Source of the DNA: Candidatus Rifleibacteriota bacterium
GTDB taxonomy: Bacteria; Riflebacteria; Ozemobacteria; Ozemobacterales; Ozemobacteraceae
Assembly (NCBI GenBank): GCA_022704885.1
Contig: JAKJFO010000022.1
Span: 1 to 35,701, forward strand
Length of the DNA: 35,701 nt
Direction of reading: 5' to 3'
Shown here: positions 8,727-15,253 of the stretch, piece after piece
How positions within the stretch are numbered: the stretch's first letter is position 1
Layout: every line of letters starts with the position of its first letter
Notes under the pieces: generated by a model
The model's database searches: none
What the model saw: only the letters and a program-made list of their open reading frames with translations
Told to the model about the DNA's origin: nothing
Position numbers and translations under genes: made by a program

Positions 8727-10121
8727 ATGCAAAACCTTTATCAGCTCTTTGGTGTATCGAATTTTGCCTCTCTTGAAGAACTGGCGGCGGCCTACAAGCA
8801 GAAATATGCCGAACTGTTCTCTTCTGATTCGCCCCTGGCCAACATTCCGAAACTGCGTGAGTTAAAAGACGCTTTCGACCTGCTTTCTGACGATGACAAG
8901 CGGGCGGCCTACGACGAAAAACTGACCGACTTTCTCGAAGAACTGCACGAAAAATATGACGAGGCAGTAGCCGATCTTTCGGCCGGACGACTGCAGCAGG
9001 CAGTCGACAAGCTGAACTGGTGCATCACCAGAGACCCCGGTGAACCAGATTATTACGAGACCATCGGACTGGCTTACCGGCTGGCCAATGATTTTGACAA
9101 TGCCCTGCGCAGTTTTCAGCAGGGCCTCAAGACCGGGCAGCGCAAGGCCTTCTTTCATCGCAATCTTGGCGATGTATATCGCCTCAAACATGACGAAGAC
9201 AACTCCGACACGCATTATCTCGATGCGGCCGAAGCCTTCAAGAACATTCTGCAGGTCGACCCCAAAAATGTCGACGCGATCGAGCAACTGGCCGACATCT
9301 ACAGTCGCATGAAATTCTTCGACGAGTCACTCGACCTCTACAACCAGCTCATCAGGAGGTTTCCCTACAATGCCGCCTATCATCGCGATGTCGGTGCCGT
9401 CATGTATGAACTCGACATGGTCGAAGAAGCCGAGCAACACCTTCTTGAGGCCTTACGCATCACACCCGGCGATGCAGCCGCACTGTTATATCTCGGACTG
9501 GTCTACTTCAAACGCCGATTGCTGGGAATGGCCGTGCAGACACTGCGTGACAGCCTGAAGAACAGCCCTGACCAGCCCGAAGTCACTCAACTTATCGAGC
9601 AGATCGAAATCATCAGAGCCGAAATCGGGCGAACCGTTGAAGAGATCATCTACGACCCGGCTCCCGATGCTTACGTCGAAGGCACCGTCAAATGGTATAG
9701 CCAGGAAACCGGGATGGGCGTGCTGACCTGCAGCGAATACCCTGAGGTTCTGCTGCATTATTCGGCAGTTAAGCCCGACGACGAAGCCACCCTGAAAAAA
9801 GGTGACCGGGTGAGGTTCGGTATTGTCAAAGATTCTGTAAGCCCGATAGCCGTTCAGATCGAAAAAATCGGTGAAAACGAAGAGTCCGAGTCGATGCCAG
9901 GCAAGATCGAGCGCTACGACATCGAAAAGAAAATGGGCATCATTCGCGGACACGACGGCCGTGAAGTCTTTTTTGCCTTTTCAGCACTGACAGAAGAAGT
10001 GCTCGAAAACCTCAAACCCGATCTCGAAGTGCTTTTTGAATCGCGCACCATTACCGGTCTCTCAGACAACAACTATGAGCAGGCCAGCCGCGTACGGCTG
10101 CGCAAGCGCAGACAACCATAA
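8727..10121 (+). CDS. J-like domain / TPR / tandem cold-shock-like domain fusion protein
   Basis: Residues 3-65 align with a DnaJ J-domain: an N-terminal YQLFGVS like the usual Y-x-x-L-G-V, and LSDDDKRAAYD like helix IV. The HPD tripeptide that stimulates DnaK is absent; the site reads KYAELFSS. Residues 75-290 form TPR-type repeats. Two OB-fold cold-shock-like domains follow. The first, at about 318-380, begins GTVKWYSQETGMGVLT. The second, at about 391-455, contains GKIERYDIEKKMGII and the KVFFHxSA-like EVFFAFSAL. No signal peptide or membrane segment is seen, so it is predicted cytoplasmic. A role as a nucleic-acid-binding scaffold is an inference from the domains. The gene is monocistronic and convergent with the ABC gene. 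Confidence 0.85.
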   Translation: MQNLYQLFGVSNFASLEELAAAYKQKYAELFSSDSPLANIPKLRELKDAFDLLSDDDKRAAYDEKLTDFLEELHEKYDEAVADLSAGRLQQAVDKLNWCITRDPGEPDYYETIGLAYRLANDFDNALRSFQQGLKTGQRKAFFHRNLGDVYRLKHDEDNSDTHYLDAAEAFKNILQVDPKNVDAIEQLADIYSRMKFFDESLDLYNQLIRRFPYNAAYHRDVGAVMYELDMVEEAEQHLLEALRITPGDAAALLYLGLVYFKRRLLGMAVQTLRDSLKNSPDQPEVTQLIEQIEIIRAEIGRTVEEIIYDPAPDAYVEGTVKWYSQETGMGVLTCSEYPEVLLHYSAVKPDDEATLKKGDRVRFGIVKDSVSPIAVQIEKIGENEESESMPGKIERYDIEKKMGIIRGHDGREVFFAFSALTEEVLENLKPDLEVLFESRTITGLSDNNYEQASRVRLRKRRQP

Positions 10122-10134
10122 AGACTACTGGCAG

Positions 10135-10159
10135 GGGCACGGCACGGCGCGCCCATACT
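10135..10159. repeat. Second copy of the GGGCACGG...CCCATACT element
   Basis: GGGCACGG (10135-10142) and CCCATACT (10152-10159) match the ends of the 8533-8557 element with a similar internal GC-rich core. This copy is itself flanked by a direct repeat, ACTGGCAG. The two copies bracket the J-like/TPR/cold-shock gene. The rest of the 68-base convergent gap (10122-10189) shows no U-tract terminator. Confidence 0.5.
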
Positions 10160-10189
10160 GGCAGCCAGGTCGGCGTAACCTGCGGTCAA

Positions 10190-10897
10190 TCAGGCAGTGA
10201 GTTCAAAAAAGGCTTTTTCGAGGCTGCCCCAGGTTTTAACAACGTTATCGAAGCTTTCGGCAAGACGCAACTGACCGCCGGCAATGATTCCAACGTGGGT
10301 AACCAGCTTTTCGACAACCTCAAGAACATGGCTCGAAAAAATGATAGTGGTGTCGTTTTCAACCATTTTGTCGAGCAATTGCCTGAAATCGCGGGTCGCC
10401 TGCGGATCGAGACCGTTAAAGGGCTCGTCGAGAATCAGCAGTTTTGGCGAATGTATGATGATCGAGGCGAGCGCGATCTTTTTCTTCATACCGAAGCTGT
10501 AGTTGGCAGTATACTCGTCGGCGGCTTCAGTTAGACCGAACAGACCAAGCAATTCTTCGATACGCTGCTTTCGCGAATCGCGGGGCAGTTGATGAACATC
10601 GGCGACAAAATCAAGAAACTGGTAACCGGTCAGATAGTCGTAAAGAAATATTTCGTCAGGCAGATAACCGACCCGTGCGCGAATTCCGATCGGGTCAGAC
10701 GCAACATCGATGCCGTCAATGACAACCCTGCCGGTATCTGGCTTAAGAAGTCCCATCATAATTCGCAGAGTCGTGGTTTTGCCGGCACCATTCGGGCCGA
10801 GAAAGCCAAATACGGCACCAAGCGGAACTTCGAGCGATACATTGTTCACCGCCAGCTTTGTATCGTAGCTTTTGGTGAGATCTTTAATGCTGATCAT
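10190..10897 (-). CDS. ABC transporter ATP-binding protein (ABC-2 / NatA-like)
   Basis: A 235-residue ATPase. Walker A is GPNGAGKT (34-41), the Q-loop region is YLPDE, the signature is degenerate as YSFGMKKK, and Walker B is LLILDEPFNGLDP followed by an H-loop in IIFSSHVLE. This pattern is typical of ATPases that pair with ABC-2 type permeases for export of drugs, sodium or polymers. No permease is encoded next to it, so the partner must be elsewhere. The ATG has AGGT six bases upstream and overlaps the end of the HD-domain gene by 14 bases. The substrate cannot be inferred. Confidence 0.92.
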   Translation of the reverse strand: MISIKDLTKSYDTKLAVNNVSLEVPLGAVFGFLGPNGAGKTTTLRIMMGLLKPDTGRVVIDGIDVASDPIGIRARVGYLPDEIFLYDYLTGYQFLDFVADVHQLPRDSRKQRIEELLGLFGLTEAADEYTANYSFGMKKKIALASIIIHSPKLLILDEPFNGLDPQATRDFRQLLDKMVENDTTIIFSSHVLEVVEKLVTHVGIIAGGQLRLAESFDNVVKTWGSLEKAFFELTA

Positions 10898-11480
10898 GGT
10901 GACCTGATACTCTGTGTTCTCGCGTCAGTCTCAGATGTTCTGCGTATTTGGCAAGTTCGGGAAACTCTTCGAGCGGCTTGAAGGTTGCATTGTTATGCCA
11001 GAAGTCAGAAAGGCCGGCAAAACCGGTTTTTTCGTATTCAGCGGCGGTAATCAGCATGTCAATCTTGTCGATAGCGCGCACAAACCTGGCTTCGACACTG
11101 CTTCCCTCTTCGAACTCCTTGAAAAGAGTCAGCGATTCTTCGGTCAACGCGGCACCAAGTGGCGCAAGAACATCTTCGACCGCCTGCTGCTCAATAGCAC
11201 TCTTATCAGGAAAGTATTTGAGCGCCGTGTATGGAATATCGCCAACCCGGCTTTCACCGAGTTCATGTATTATGGCAATAGAAACCGCGCGCGCGCGATC
11301 GATTTTAACACTGGTCATTATACCGGCCAGCATGTGGGTCAACAGAATCACCCCGAAACAGTGATCGGCGATCGATTCGCCGTTGCGAATGCCACGCAGC
11401 TGCCAGCCGGTGCGCCGCAGTTTTTTGAGGGTCAGGAAATCGTGAAAAACCTTGTCGAGCTGTGAACTTTCAATTTTCAT
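10884..11480 (-). CDS. HD-domain protein, YfbR/HDDC2-like nucleotidase family
   Basis: The reading frame is open from 11534, but I place the start at ATG 11480. That ATG has GGACAG upstream and lies downstream of a likely -10 at 11512-11517, and the first 18 residues of the longer form have no family character. The 198-residue product has the HDDC2/YfbR order: H40 in SIADHCFGV, the central pair in IIHELGESRVGDIPY (H72-E73), and D138 in RAIDKIDM. Family members hydrolyse 5'-deoxynucleoside monophosphates using a divalent metal held by H...HD...D. Here the central aspartate is glutamate, so activity may be altered. The ABC ATPase gene follows with a 14-base overlap. Confidence 0.82.
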   Translation of the reverse strand: MKIESSQLDKVFHDFLTLKKLRRTGWQLRGIRNGESIADHCFGVILLTHMLAGIMTSVKIDRARAVSIAIIHELGESRVGDIPYTALKYFPDKSAIEQQAVEDVLAPLGAALTEESLTLFKEFEEGSSVEARFVRAIDKIDMLITAAEYEKTGFAGLSDFWHNNATFKPLEEFPELAKYAEHLRLTREHRVSGHHDQH

Positions 11481-11511
11481 ACTTTTCTGTCCGTGTCGTG
11501 AAGTTACAGTA

Positions 11512-11517
11512 TTTATA
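11512..11517 (-). promoter_or_regulatory. Candidate -10 element for the HD-ABC gene pair
   Basis: TATAAA on the minus strand, about 32 bases before the ATG at 11480. No convincing -35 is found at 16-18 bases. Its main value is to favour the ATG at 11480 over that at 11534. Confidence 0.3.
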
Positions 11518-11550
11518 CCCGATTTTCTCATCATTCAGCCATATTTTTTT

Positions 11551-11604
11551 GTATCGTTGTCGTTGTCGTTGTCGCTATCGTTGTCGCTATCGTTGTCGCT
11601 ATCG
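11551..11604. repeat. Hexanucleotide microsatellite, nine units
   Basis: Nine consecutive hexamers ending in TCG: GTATCG, then TTGTCG three times, then CTATCG-TTGTCG alternating to the end. The final 18 bases before 11604 continue a 12-base unit TTGTCGCTATCG that is present three times in a row. It lies in the divergent interval between the HD gene and the lipM-like gene (11535-11771). The short frames running through it, giving Ser-Leu or Arg-Cys repeats, look non-coding. Confidence 0.85.
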
Positions 11605-11640
11605 AACCGGTTTTATGTTACCCACTGCAAAATTCCGGGC

Positions 11641-11666
11641 AAAAAAAAGACCGGTGAAACCCGGTC
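11641..11666 (-). terminator. Rho-independent terminator on the minus strand
   Basis: On the minus strand, GACCGG pairs with CCGGTC (perfect 6-bp stem, loop GTTTCA) and is followed at once by eight T residues. On the plus strand no U-tract follows. No gene on the minus strand ends just upstream, so it may stop antisense transcription entering from the lipM-like gene or end a short unannotated transcript. Confidence 0.65.
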
Positions 11667-11693
11667 CTGAAAAATAAGGAGGCAAACAAATCC

Positions 11694-11750
11694 ATGAACC
11701 CTGTCGTCAAAAGTTGCTGTTTCTTTAACGAATTTTTTGCAGAATCATAG
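11694..11750 (+). CDS. Possible 18-residue leader ORF upstream of the lipM-like gene
   Basis: An ATG at 11694 follows an exact AAGGAGG (11676-11682) with an 11-base spacer and reads MNPVVKSCCFFNEFFAES to a TAG at 11750, 21 bases before the lipM-like ATG. The Shine-Dalgarno is one of the strongest in the window, whereas the lipM-like ATG itself has none. The peptide contains adjacent cysteines and several phenylalanines. It could be a regulatory leader peptide or a translational coupling device, or it could be chance. It has no homologue that I recognise. Confidence 0.35.
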   Translation: MNPVVKSCCFFNEFFAES

Positions 11751-11771
11751 CGAAAGCGGTACAATCACGCC

Positions 11772-12578
11772 ATGACAACACTGAGGTTTATCGATTCGCA
11801 GTTTTTCAGCGGGGCCATGAACATGGCCCTCGATCAGATGCTGGCAGAAAACCTGTCGCAGCACGACAGACAGTCTTACCTGAGATTTTACCGATGGCGA
11901 CCGGCGACCCTTTCGTTCGGATACAACCAGAGAATCGAGCGTCTGATAAACCCCGATGCGGTGCGCGCAGCCGGTTTCGGCATTGTCAGGCGCATGACGG
12001 GCGGGAAAATGGTATTTCACGACAACGAACATACTTTCTGCATCGGACTGCCGGCCGAGTTTATCGAAAGCAGAATCGGGAAAGGCAAAACCTTTCTTGA
12101 GATGTTCACCCTGGCGGTCTCACCTCTGGTGACCGGCCTGAGACAGATGCAAATTCCTGCCCGCTTCGCTGACTCGCGTGAAATGCGGCACAGCTCTAAC
12201 GGAATTCATTGTTATGCTACTGCGGCCGGGCATTCTATCTATGCCGGTGACCGCAAGCTTATCGGCGCTGCCGGCGTTTTCCGCAACGGCAGCCTGGTAA
12301 TTCACGGGTCGATACCGATTACAGTCGAGTTCCCACCTGACGACTGCTTTATCGACGGCCAAAAAGTCAGCCACGATGTCGATATGGCGGCTTTAAGTGA
12401 CTTCTGCAGCGCCGGAGAAATCGAAAAGCTGCCGGAAATAATTGCCAGAGCCTTTTCGACTGTGCTGGAACTTGAAATATCCCGGCAACCACTTACCAAA
12501 TCGGAGCTCGCCTCTGCCCAGGAACTTGCCCGGACCAGATACTCCAGCCTCTATTGGAATACTTCTGAAAAGGGTTAA
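11772..12578 (+). CDS. Lipoate/octanoate protein ligase-fold enzyme, LipM-like octanoyltransferase
   Basis: A 268-residue member of the biotin/lipoate ligase (BPL_LplA_LipB) fold. RRMTGGKMVFHDNEHTFC (73-90) corresponds to the conserved RRxxGGxxVxHD motif. A cysteine at 147 in HCYATAAGHSIY, followed by GDRKLIGAA (159-167), matches the catalytic Cys and Lys arrangement of LipM octanoyltransferases better than that of LplA ligases, which lack the cysteine. LipM moves octanoate from acyl carrier protein to GcvH or other lipoyl domains. The ATG is weakly supported by its own ribosome site; a possible leader ORF lies directly upstream. LplA or LipL-like function remains possible. Confidence 0.85.
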   Translation: MTTLRFIDSQFFSGAMNMALDQMLAENLSQHDRQSYLRFYRWRPATLSFGYNQRIERLINPDAVRAAGFGIVRRMTGGKMVFHDNEHTFCIGLPAEFIESRIGKGKTFLEMFTLAVSPLVTGLRQMQIPARFADSREMRHSSNGIHCYATAAGHSIYAGDRKLIGAAGVFRNGSLVIHGSIPITVEFPPDDCFIDGQKVSHDVDMAALSDFCSAGEIEKLPEIIARAFSTVLELEISRQPLTKSELASAQELARTRYSSLYWNTSEKG

Positions 12579-12621
12579 AATTCTGCTTGTCAAAGAGTGT
12601 GATTTGCGGTACATTTATTGG

Positions 12622-12648
12622 TTGTTCGCAGGTGAAATTTGCTATAAT
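12622..12648 (+). promoter_or_regulatory. Promoter with extended -10 for the secreted-protein/spoVG pair
   Basis: TATAAT (12643-12648) is preceded by TGC, giving an extended -10 (TGn). TTGTTC at 12622-12627 is a possible -35 at 15 bases; TTGGTT at 12618-12623 would give 19. The extended -10 may compensate for the poor spacing. Transcription would begin near 12655, about 11 bases before the ATG at 12666. Confidence 0.55.
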
Positions 12649-12665
12649 TAAGGCAGAGAGAGCAA

Positions 12666-13535
12666 ATGTTAAATAAATTTAACATTGTTACGGTTTGTGT
12701 ATTGCTGACGCTTCTGCTGTCGGCAGAACCTCTCTATGCCCAGAAAATCGACAACCTCGATCTGCAGTTCAACCACGCAACCGGCCGACAGCGGCGATCC
12801 ACGGCAGTGCCGCGCAATGGCGAGTTCAAATTCTCGCTGGGCAGCCAGCTTTTCAACGAACCGGAGGCCACCCTGCCGACGACCGGCAACAACAGCGAAA
12901 TCACCCGAATCGAGGTTGCTGAAAACTTCTCTGACCTTGGCAGTATCGATGTCAATCGAATCAGACCCGCCACCCCGGCACAGCTCACATTGCGCTCAAG
13001 CCGAACTGGCGAGCAACAGAGATTCGCTCCGACCATCACCCTGAGCAGCTCATACGAAGACAACGCGATCGGGCCAAACGACCCTTCCGCCGAGAGCCTT
13101 TCCATACGCAGCGAATCCGGCAGGCTGCGCGTCTACGGCGAGCTCGAGCAGCAGCGCATAAACGCACTTGCCACACAAAATCCGGGTGGATTCGGCAACA
13201 GTGGCACTCCGGGCATTCGCGCCTCGGTCAACGTCAAAGCCAACGACGGGCAGCAGAAGCCCGAACCTCATGAAGCGAGCGCAGCGCTGGCTTCCCGTTA
13301 CTACCTCGAAGCCGTCTACAGCTTCAAGCCCACCCTCAAGGGTAAGGTTTCATTTCGGCGCTCGATGATCGACACCTTCGAATCAGAAGAAAAACTGCAG
13401 GTCGAAGGCATAGTCGATGCCAACCAGAACATACAGATCAAGGCCGGTTACAACAACGAGGTCAGACCCGAAGTGACCGACACCAAATCGAGCAAAGACA
13501 CCAAAGTCTGGACAGAATTCATTTTAAAATTCTGA
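12666..13535 (+). CDS. Secreted protein of unknown function, possible small outer-membrane barrel
   Basis: A 289-residue protein with a Sec signal peptide (hydrophobic core at about 8-19, likely cleavage after LYA near residue 25). The mature part is rich in Ser, Thr, Arg and Gln. Its last 90 residues alternate polar and hydrophobic residues in short strands (RYYLEAVYSFKPTLKGKVSF, WTEFILKF), and it ends in phenylalanine, as many BamA-inserted outer-membrane barrels do. I do not recognise the family. A promoter with an extended -10 lies directly upstream, and spoVG begins three bases after the stop. Purine-rich AGAGAGAGC before the ATG is a weak ribosome site. Confidence 0.8.
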   Translation: MLNKFNIVTVCVLLTLLLSAEPLYAQKIDNLDLQFNHATGRQRRSTAVPRNGEFKFSLGSQLFNEPEATLPTTGNNSEITRIEVAENFSDLGSIDVNRIRPATPAQLTLRSSRTGEQQRFAPTITLSSSYEDNAIGPNDPSAESLSIRSESGRLRVYGELEQQRINALATQNPGGFGNSGTPGIRASVNVKANDGQQKPEPHEASAALASRYYLEAVYSFKPTLKGKVSFRRSMIDTFESEEKLQVEGIVDANQNIQIKAGYNNEVRPEVTDTKSSKDTKVWTEFILKF

Positions 13536-13538
13536 CCG

Positions 13539-13829
13539 ATGCAGATTACCGACGTTCGCATTCAACGGATCAAAGAACCCCGCAGCAAGCTGCTGGCGTT
13601 TGCCGAAATCACGCTCGACGATGCTCTGGTAATCAAGGATTTTCAGATTTTCATGTCGCCGCGCGGCTGCTTTGTCGGTATGCCAAGCCGCAAGATGCCC
13701 GACGGCACCTGGCGCGAAACCATTTTTGCAATCAACACCGAACTGGCTGAGCAGATCAAGCAGACAATTCTGCGGGCCTACGAAGATGAAGCCAGTCGAC
13801 CGGAAAATCGGCCGGATGCCACAATATAG
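13539..13829 (+). CDS. spoVG: SpoVG family nucleic-acid-binding regulator
   Basis: The 96 residues match SpoVG along nearly the whole length. The opening MQITDVRIQRI, the central DDALVIKDFQI, and the signature FVGMPSRKMPDGTWRE (family: VAMPSRRTPDGEFRD) are clear. SpoVG proteins bind DNA or RNA and modulate cell division, capsule and virulence genes in Firmicutes and spirochaetes. The start lies three bases after the upstream stop without a clear Shine-Dalgarno, so coupling is likely. glmU and prs follow after a tRNA gene, preserving the Firmicutes order spoVG-glmU-prs. Confidence 0.96.
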   Translation: MQITDVRIQRIKEPRSKLLAFAEITLDDALVIKDFQIFMSPRGCFVGMPSRKMPDGTWRETIFAINTELAEQIKQTILRAYEDEASRPENRPDATI

Positions 13830-13850
13830 TCAATCCGGAAAGCAACTACA

Positions 13851-13868
13851 ATTACGATTACGATTACG
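13851..13868. repeat. ATTACG hexamer repeat, three perfect units
   Basis: ATTACG three times in tandem, with degenerate units on both sides (ACTACA before; AACGCG and AGCACG after). It lies between spoVG and the tRNA promoter. It resembles the 11551-11604 tract in unit length and in keeping a CG at the end of each unit. Confidence 0.75.
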
Positions 13869-13901
13869 AACGCGAGCACGATTTTGAGGATCAGAAGGCG
13901 C

Positions 13902-13930
13902 TTGCACCGGCGGGCCAAATGTGTTATTTT
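13902..13930 (+). promoter_or_regulatory. Promoter of tRNA-Gln
   Basis: TTGCAC (13902-13907), a 17-base spacer, then TATTTT (13925-13930) preceded by TGTGT, a good extended -10. The predicted start near 13937 is about 16 bases before the mature tRNA 5' end. Confidence 0.65.
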
Positions 13931-13952
13931 CTTTGAGCCACAAAAATGGCGA

Positions 13953-14025
13953 AGGGGCGTAGCCAAGCGGTAAGGCACCTGCCTTTGGAGCAGGCATTTC
14001 GTAGGTTCGAATCCTCCCGCCCCTG
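13953..14025 (+). tRNA. tRNA-Gln (anticodon TTG)
   Basis: A full cloverleaf is visible. The acceptor stem AGGGGCG pairs with CGCCCCT, and the D-stem GCC pairs with GGC around AAGCGGTAA. The anticodon stem is CCTGC/GCAGG with loop CTTTGGA, giving anticodon TTG at 13985-13987. The T-loop is TTCGAAT and the discriminator base is G at 14025. The 3' CCA is not encoded. The variable loop reads as six bases, and the T-stem GTAGG/CCTCC has one T-C mismatch (14002 with 14016). The gene has its own promoter and a strong terminator and separates spoVG from glmU. Confidence 0.95.
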
Positions 14026-14027
14026 TT

Positions 14028-14058
14028 CAAAAGCCCGCCTCCCCGGCGGGCTTTTGCG
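14028..14058 (+). terminator. Strong intrinsic terminator after tRNA-Gln
   Basis: A perfect 12-bp stem, CAAAAGCCCGCC (14028-14039) with GGCGGGCTTTTG (14045-14056), encloses a five-base loop. The 3' arm contains TTTT. The A-tract on the 5' side means it could also work on the opposite strand. It starts two bases after the tRNA and should isolate the tRNA unit from glmU. Confidence 0.9.
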
Positions 14059-14189
14059 TTTATGTTGCCAATACAAGCATCCGAATTGGTCTCACCGCCG
14101 CAAAATTATTGATTCAGGCGGCTAACCTCGATACTGGCGGGGTTCAGGAAAATTTGTGGTATTTATGGCCAGAAAGGGGTAAATCTGTG

Positions 14190-14195
14190 TATAAT
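14190..14195 (+). promoter_or_regulatory. Candidate -10 for the glmU-prs operon
   Basis: A perfect TATAAT lies 28 bases before the glmU ATG at 14224, downstream of the tRNA terminator. No good -35 is found at 16-18 bases. The start would be near 14202, leaving a leader that contains the GAGGTGG ribosome site. Confidence 0.5.
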
Positions 14196-14223
14196 GACCG
14201 CGAAAAAAACTGCGAGGTGGAAT

Positions 14224-15231
14224 ATGACTGCTAAGCTTCAGGCCCTGATTCTGGCCGCCGGCAAAGGCACCCGGATGAAATCGGAGTTGCCGAAAGTAGT
14301 ACACCCGATTCTGGGCAAACCGATGGTCGCTTATGTCATCGAAGCGGTAAGAGCGGTCGGCTGTGATAAAGCTACTCTGGTCACCGGCTATAAAAGCGAA
14401 CTTGTGCGTGACATGCTTTCCGGCGAAAACGTCGCTTTCGTTGAACAGCCGCAACAACTGGGAACCGGCCACGCGGTTCAGTGCTTTGCCAGAGAAGTTA
14501 CTGCCATGCCGGAGCGCCTGCTCGTCGTCTGTGGCGACACGCCGCTGATTTCGACTGCGACCCTGCGCCAGATGATCGAAATGCATGACAGAGAGAAACC
14601 AGCGATCACCATGATGACCTTGAACATGGAAACTCCGGGTAACTACGGCCGCATTCTGCGCAAAAACGGCAAGGTCTGCGCGATAAGAGAAGCCCGAGAC
14701 TGCACTGAAGAAGAACTGAAGGTCAAAGAAGTTAACCTCGCGGTATATCTGTTCGAAGGGCAGTTTTTGCAGAACAACATTTTCAAACTGACTGCCGGCA
14801 ATCAGCAGAAGGAATACTATCTCACCGATCTGGTCGAAATGGCGGTACAGCAAGGTCTGCCCGTCATCAGCTGTATCGAAAAGGATGAGTCTTCGACACT
14901 TGGCATCAACAGTCGCCAGCATCTGGCTGAAGTCAGTGCCATACTGCAGCAGCAGATACTCGACCGGCTGATGAGTGCCGGCGTTACCATCACCAGTCCG
15001 CTAAACACATTTATCGGGCCGGATGTCGACATTGGCCCCGACACCGTTATTCATCCGGGCACCATGATTTCCGGTCGCTGCAATATTGGCAGAGACTGCG
15101 TAATCGGGCCAAACTGCCACATCAGCGAGGCAATGATCGGCAATGGTTGCTGCCTCGAAGCCTGCCTGGTCAAGAATGCCAGCGTTACCGACAACAGCAA
15201 AATTGAACCGTTTTCCTTGATAGAAGGTTAA
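14224..15231 (+). CDS. glmU: UDP-GlcNAc pyrophosphorylase, GlmU lacking the acetyltransferase domain
   Basis: Makes UDP-GlcNAc from GlcNAc-1-phosphate and UTP for peptidoglycan and LPS. The ATG at 14224 follows GAGGTGG; an in-frame ATG ten codons earlier lacks a site. The uridyltransferase domain is complete, with the motif LAAGKGTRMKSELPK (9-23), GTGHAVQC, GDTPLI, NYGRILR, EVNLAVYLF and EYYLTDLVEMA. A short left-handed beta-helix follows with a few hexapeptide turns (IGPDVDIGPDTVIHPGT). The protein then stops at residue 335, where typical GlmU runs to about 450 and holds the acetyltransferase active site. prs begins 22 bases later, leaving no room for the missing half. A separate GlcN-1-P acetyltransferase would be needed. 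Confidence 0.93.
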   Translation: MTAKLQALILAAGKGTRMKSELPKVVHPILGKPMVAYVIEAVRAVGCDKATLVTGYKSELVRDMLSGENVAFVEQPQQLGTGHAVQCFAREVTAMPERLLVVCGDTPLISTATLRQMIEMHDREKPAITMMTLNMETPGNYGRILRKNGKVCAIREARDCTEEELKVKEVNLAVYLFEGQFLQNNIFKLTAGNQQKEYYLTDLVEMAVQQGLPVISCIEKDESSTLGINSRQHLAEVSAILQQQILDRLMSAGVTITSPLNTFIGPDVDIGPDTVIHPGTMISGRCNIGRDCVIGPNCHISEAMIGNGCCLEACLVKNASVTDNSKIEPFSLIEG

Positions 15232-15253
15232 TTAATGAAGACAGGGAGCAGCC

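Noticed and set aside
11452..11677. Two short plus-strand frames giving Ser-Leu and Arg-Cys runs
   Set aside because: They translate the hexamer microsatellite; no ribosome site and low-complexity product.
13830..14030. Minus-strand frame reading RGGRIRTYEMPAPKAGALPL across the tRNA
   Set aside because: It is antisense to tRNA-Gln; this type of peptide is a well-known artefact of translating tRNA complements.
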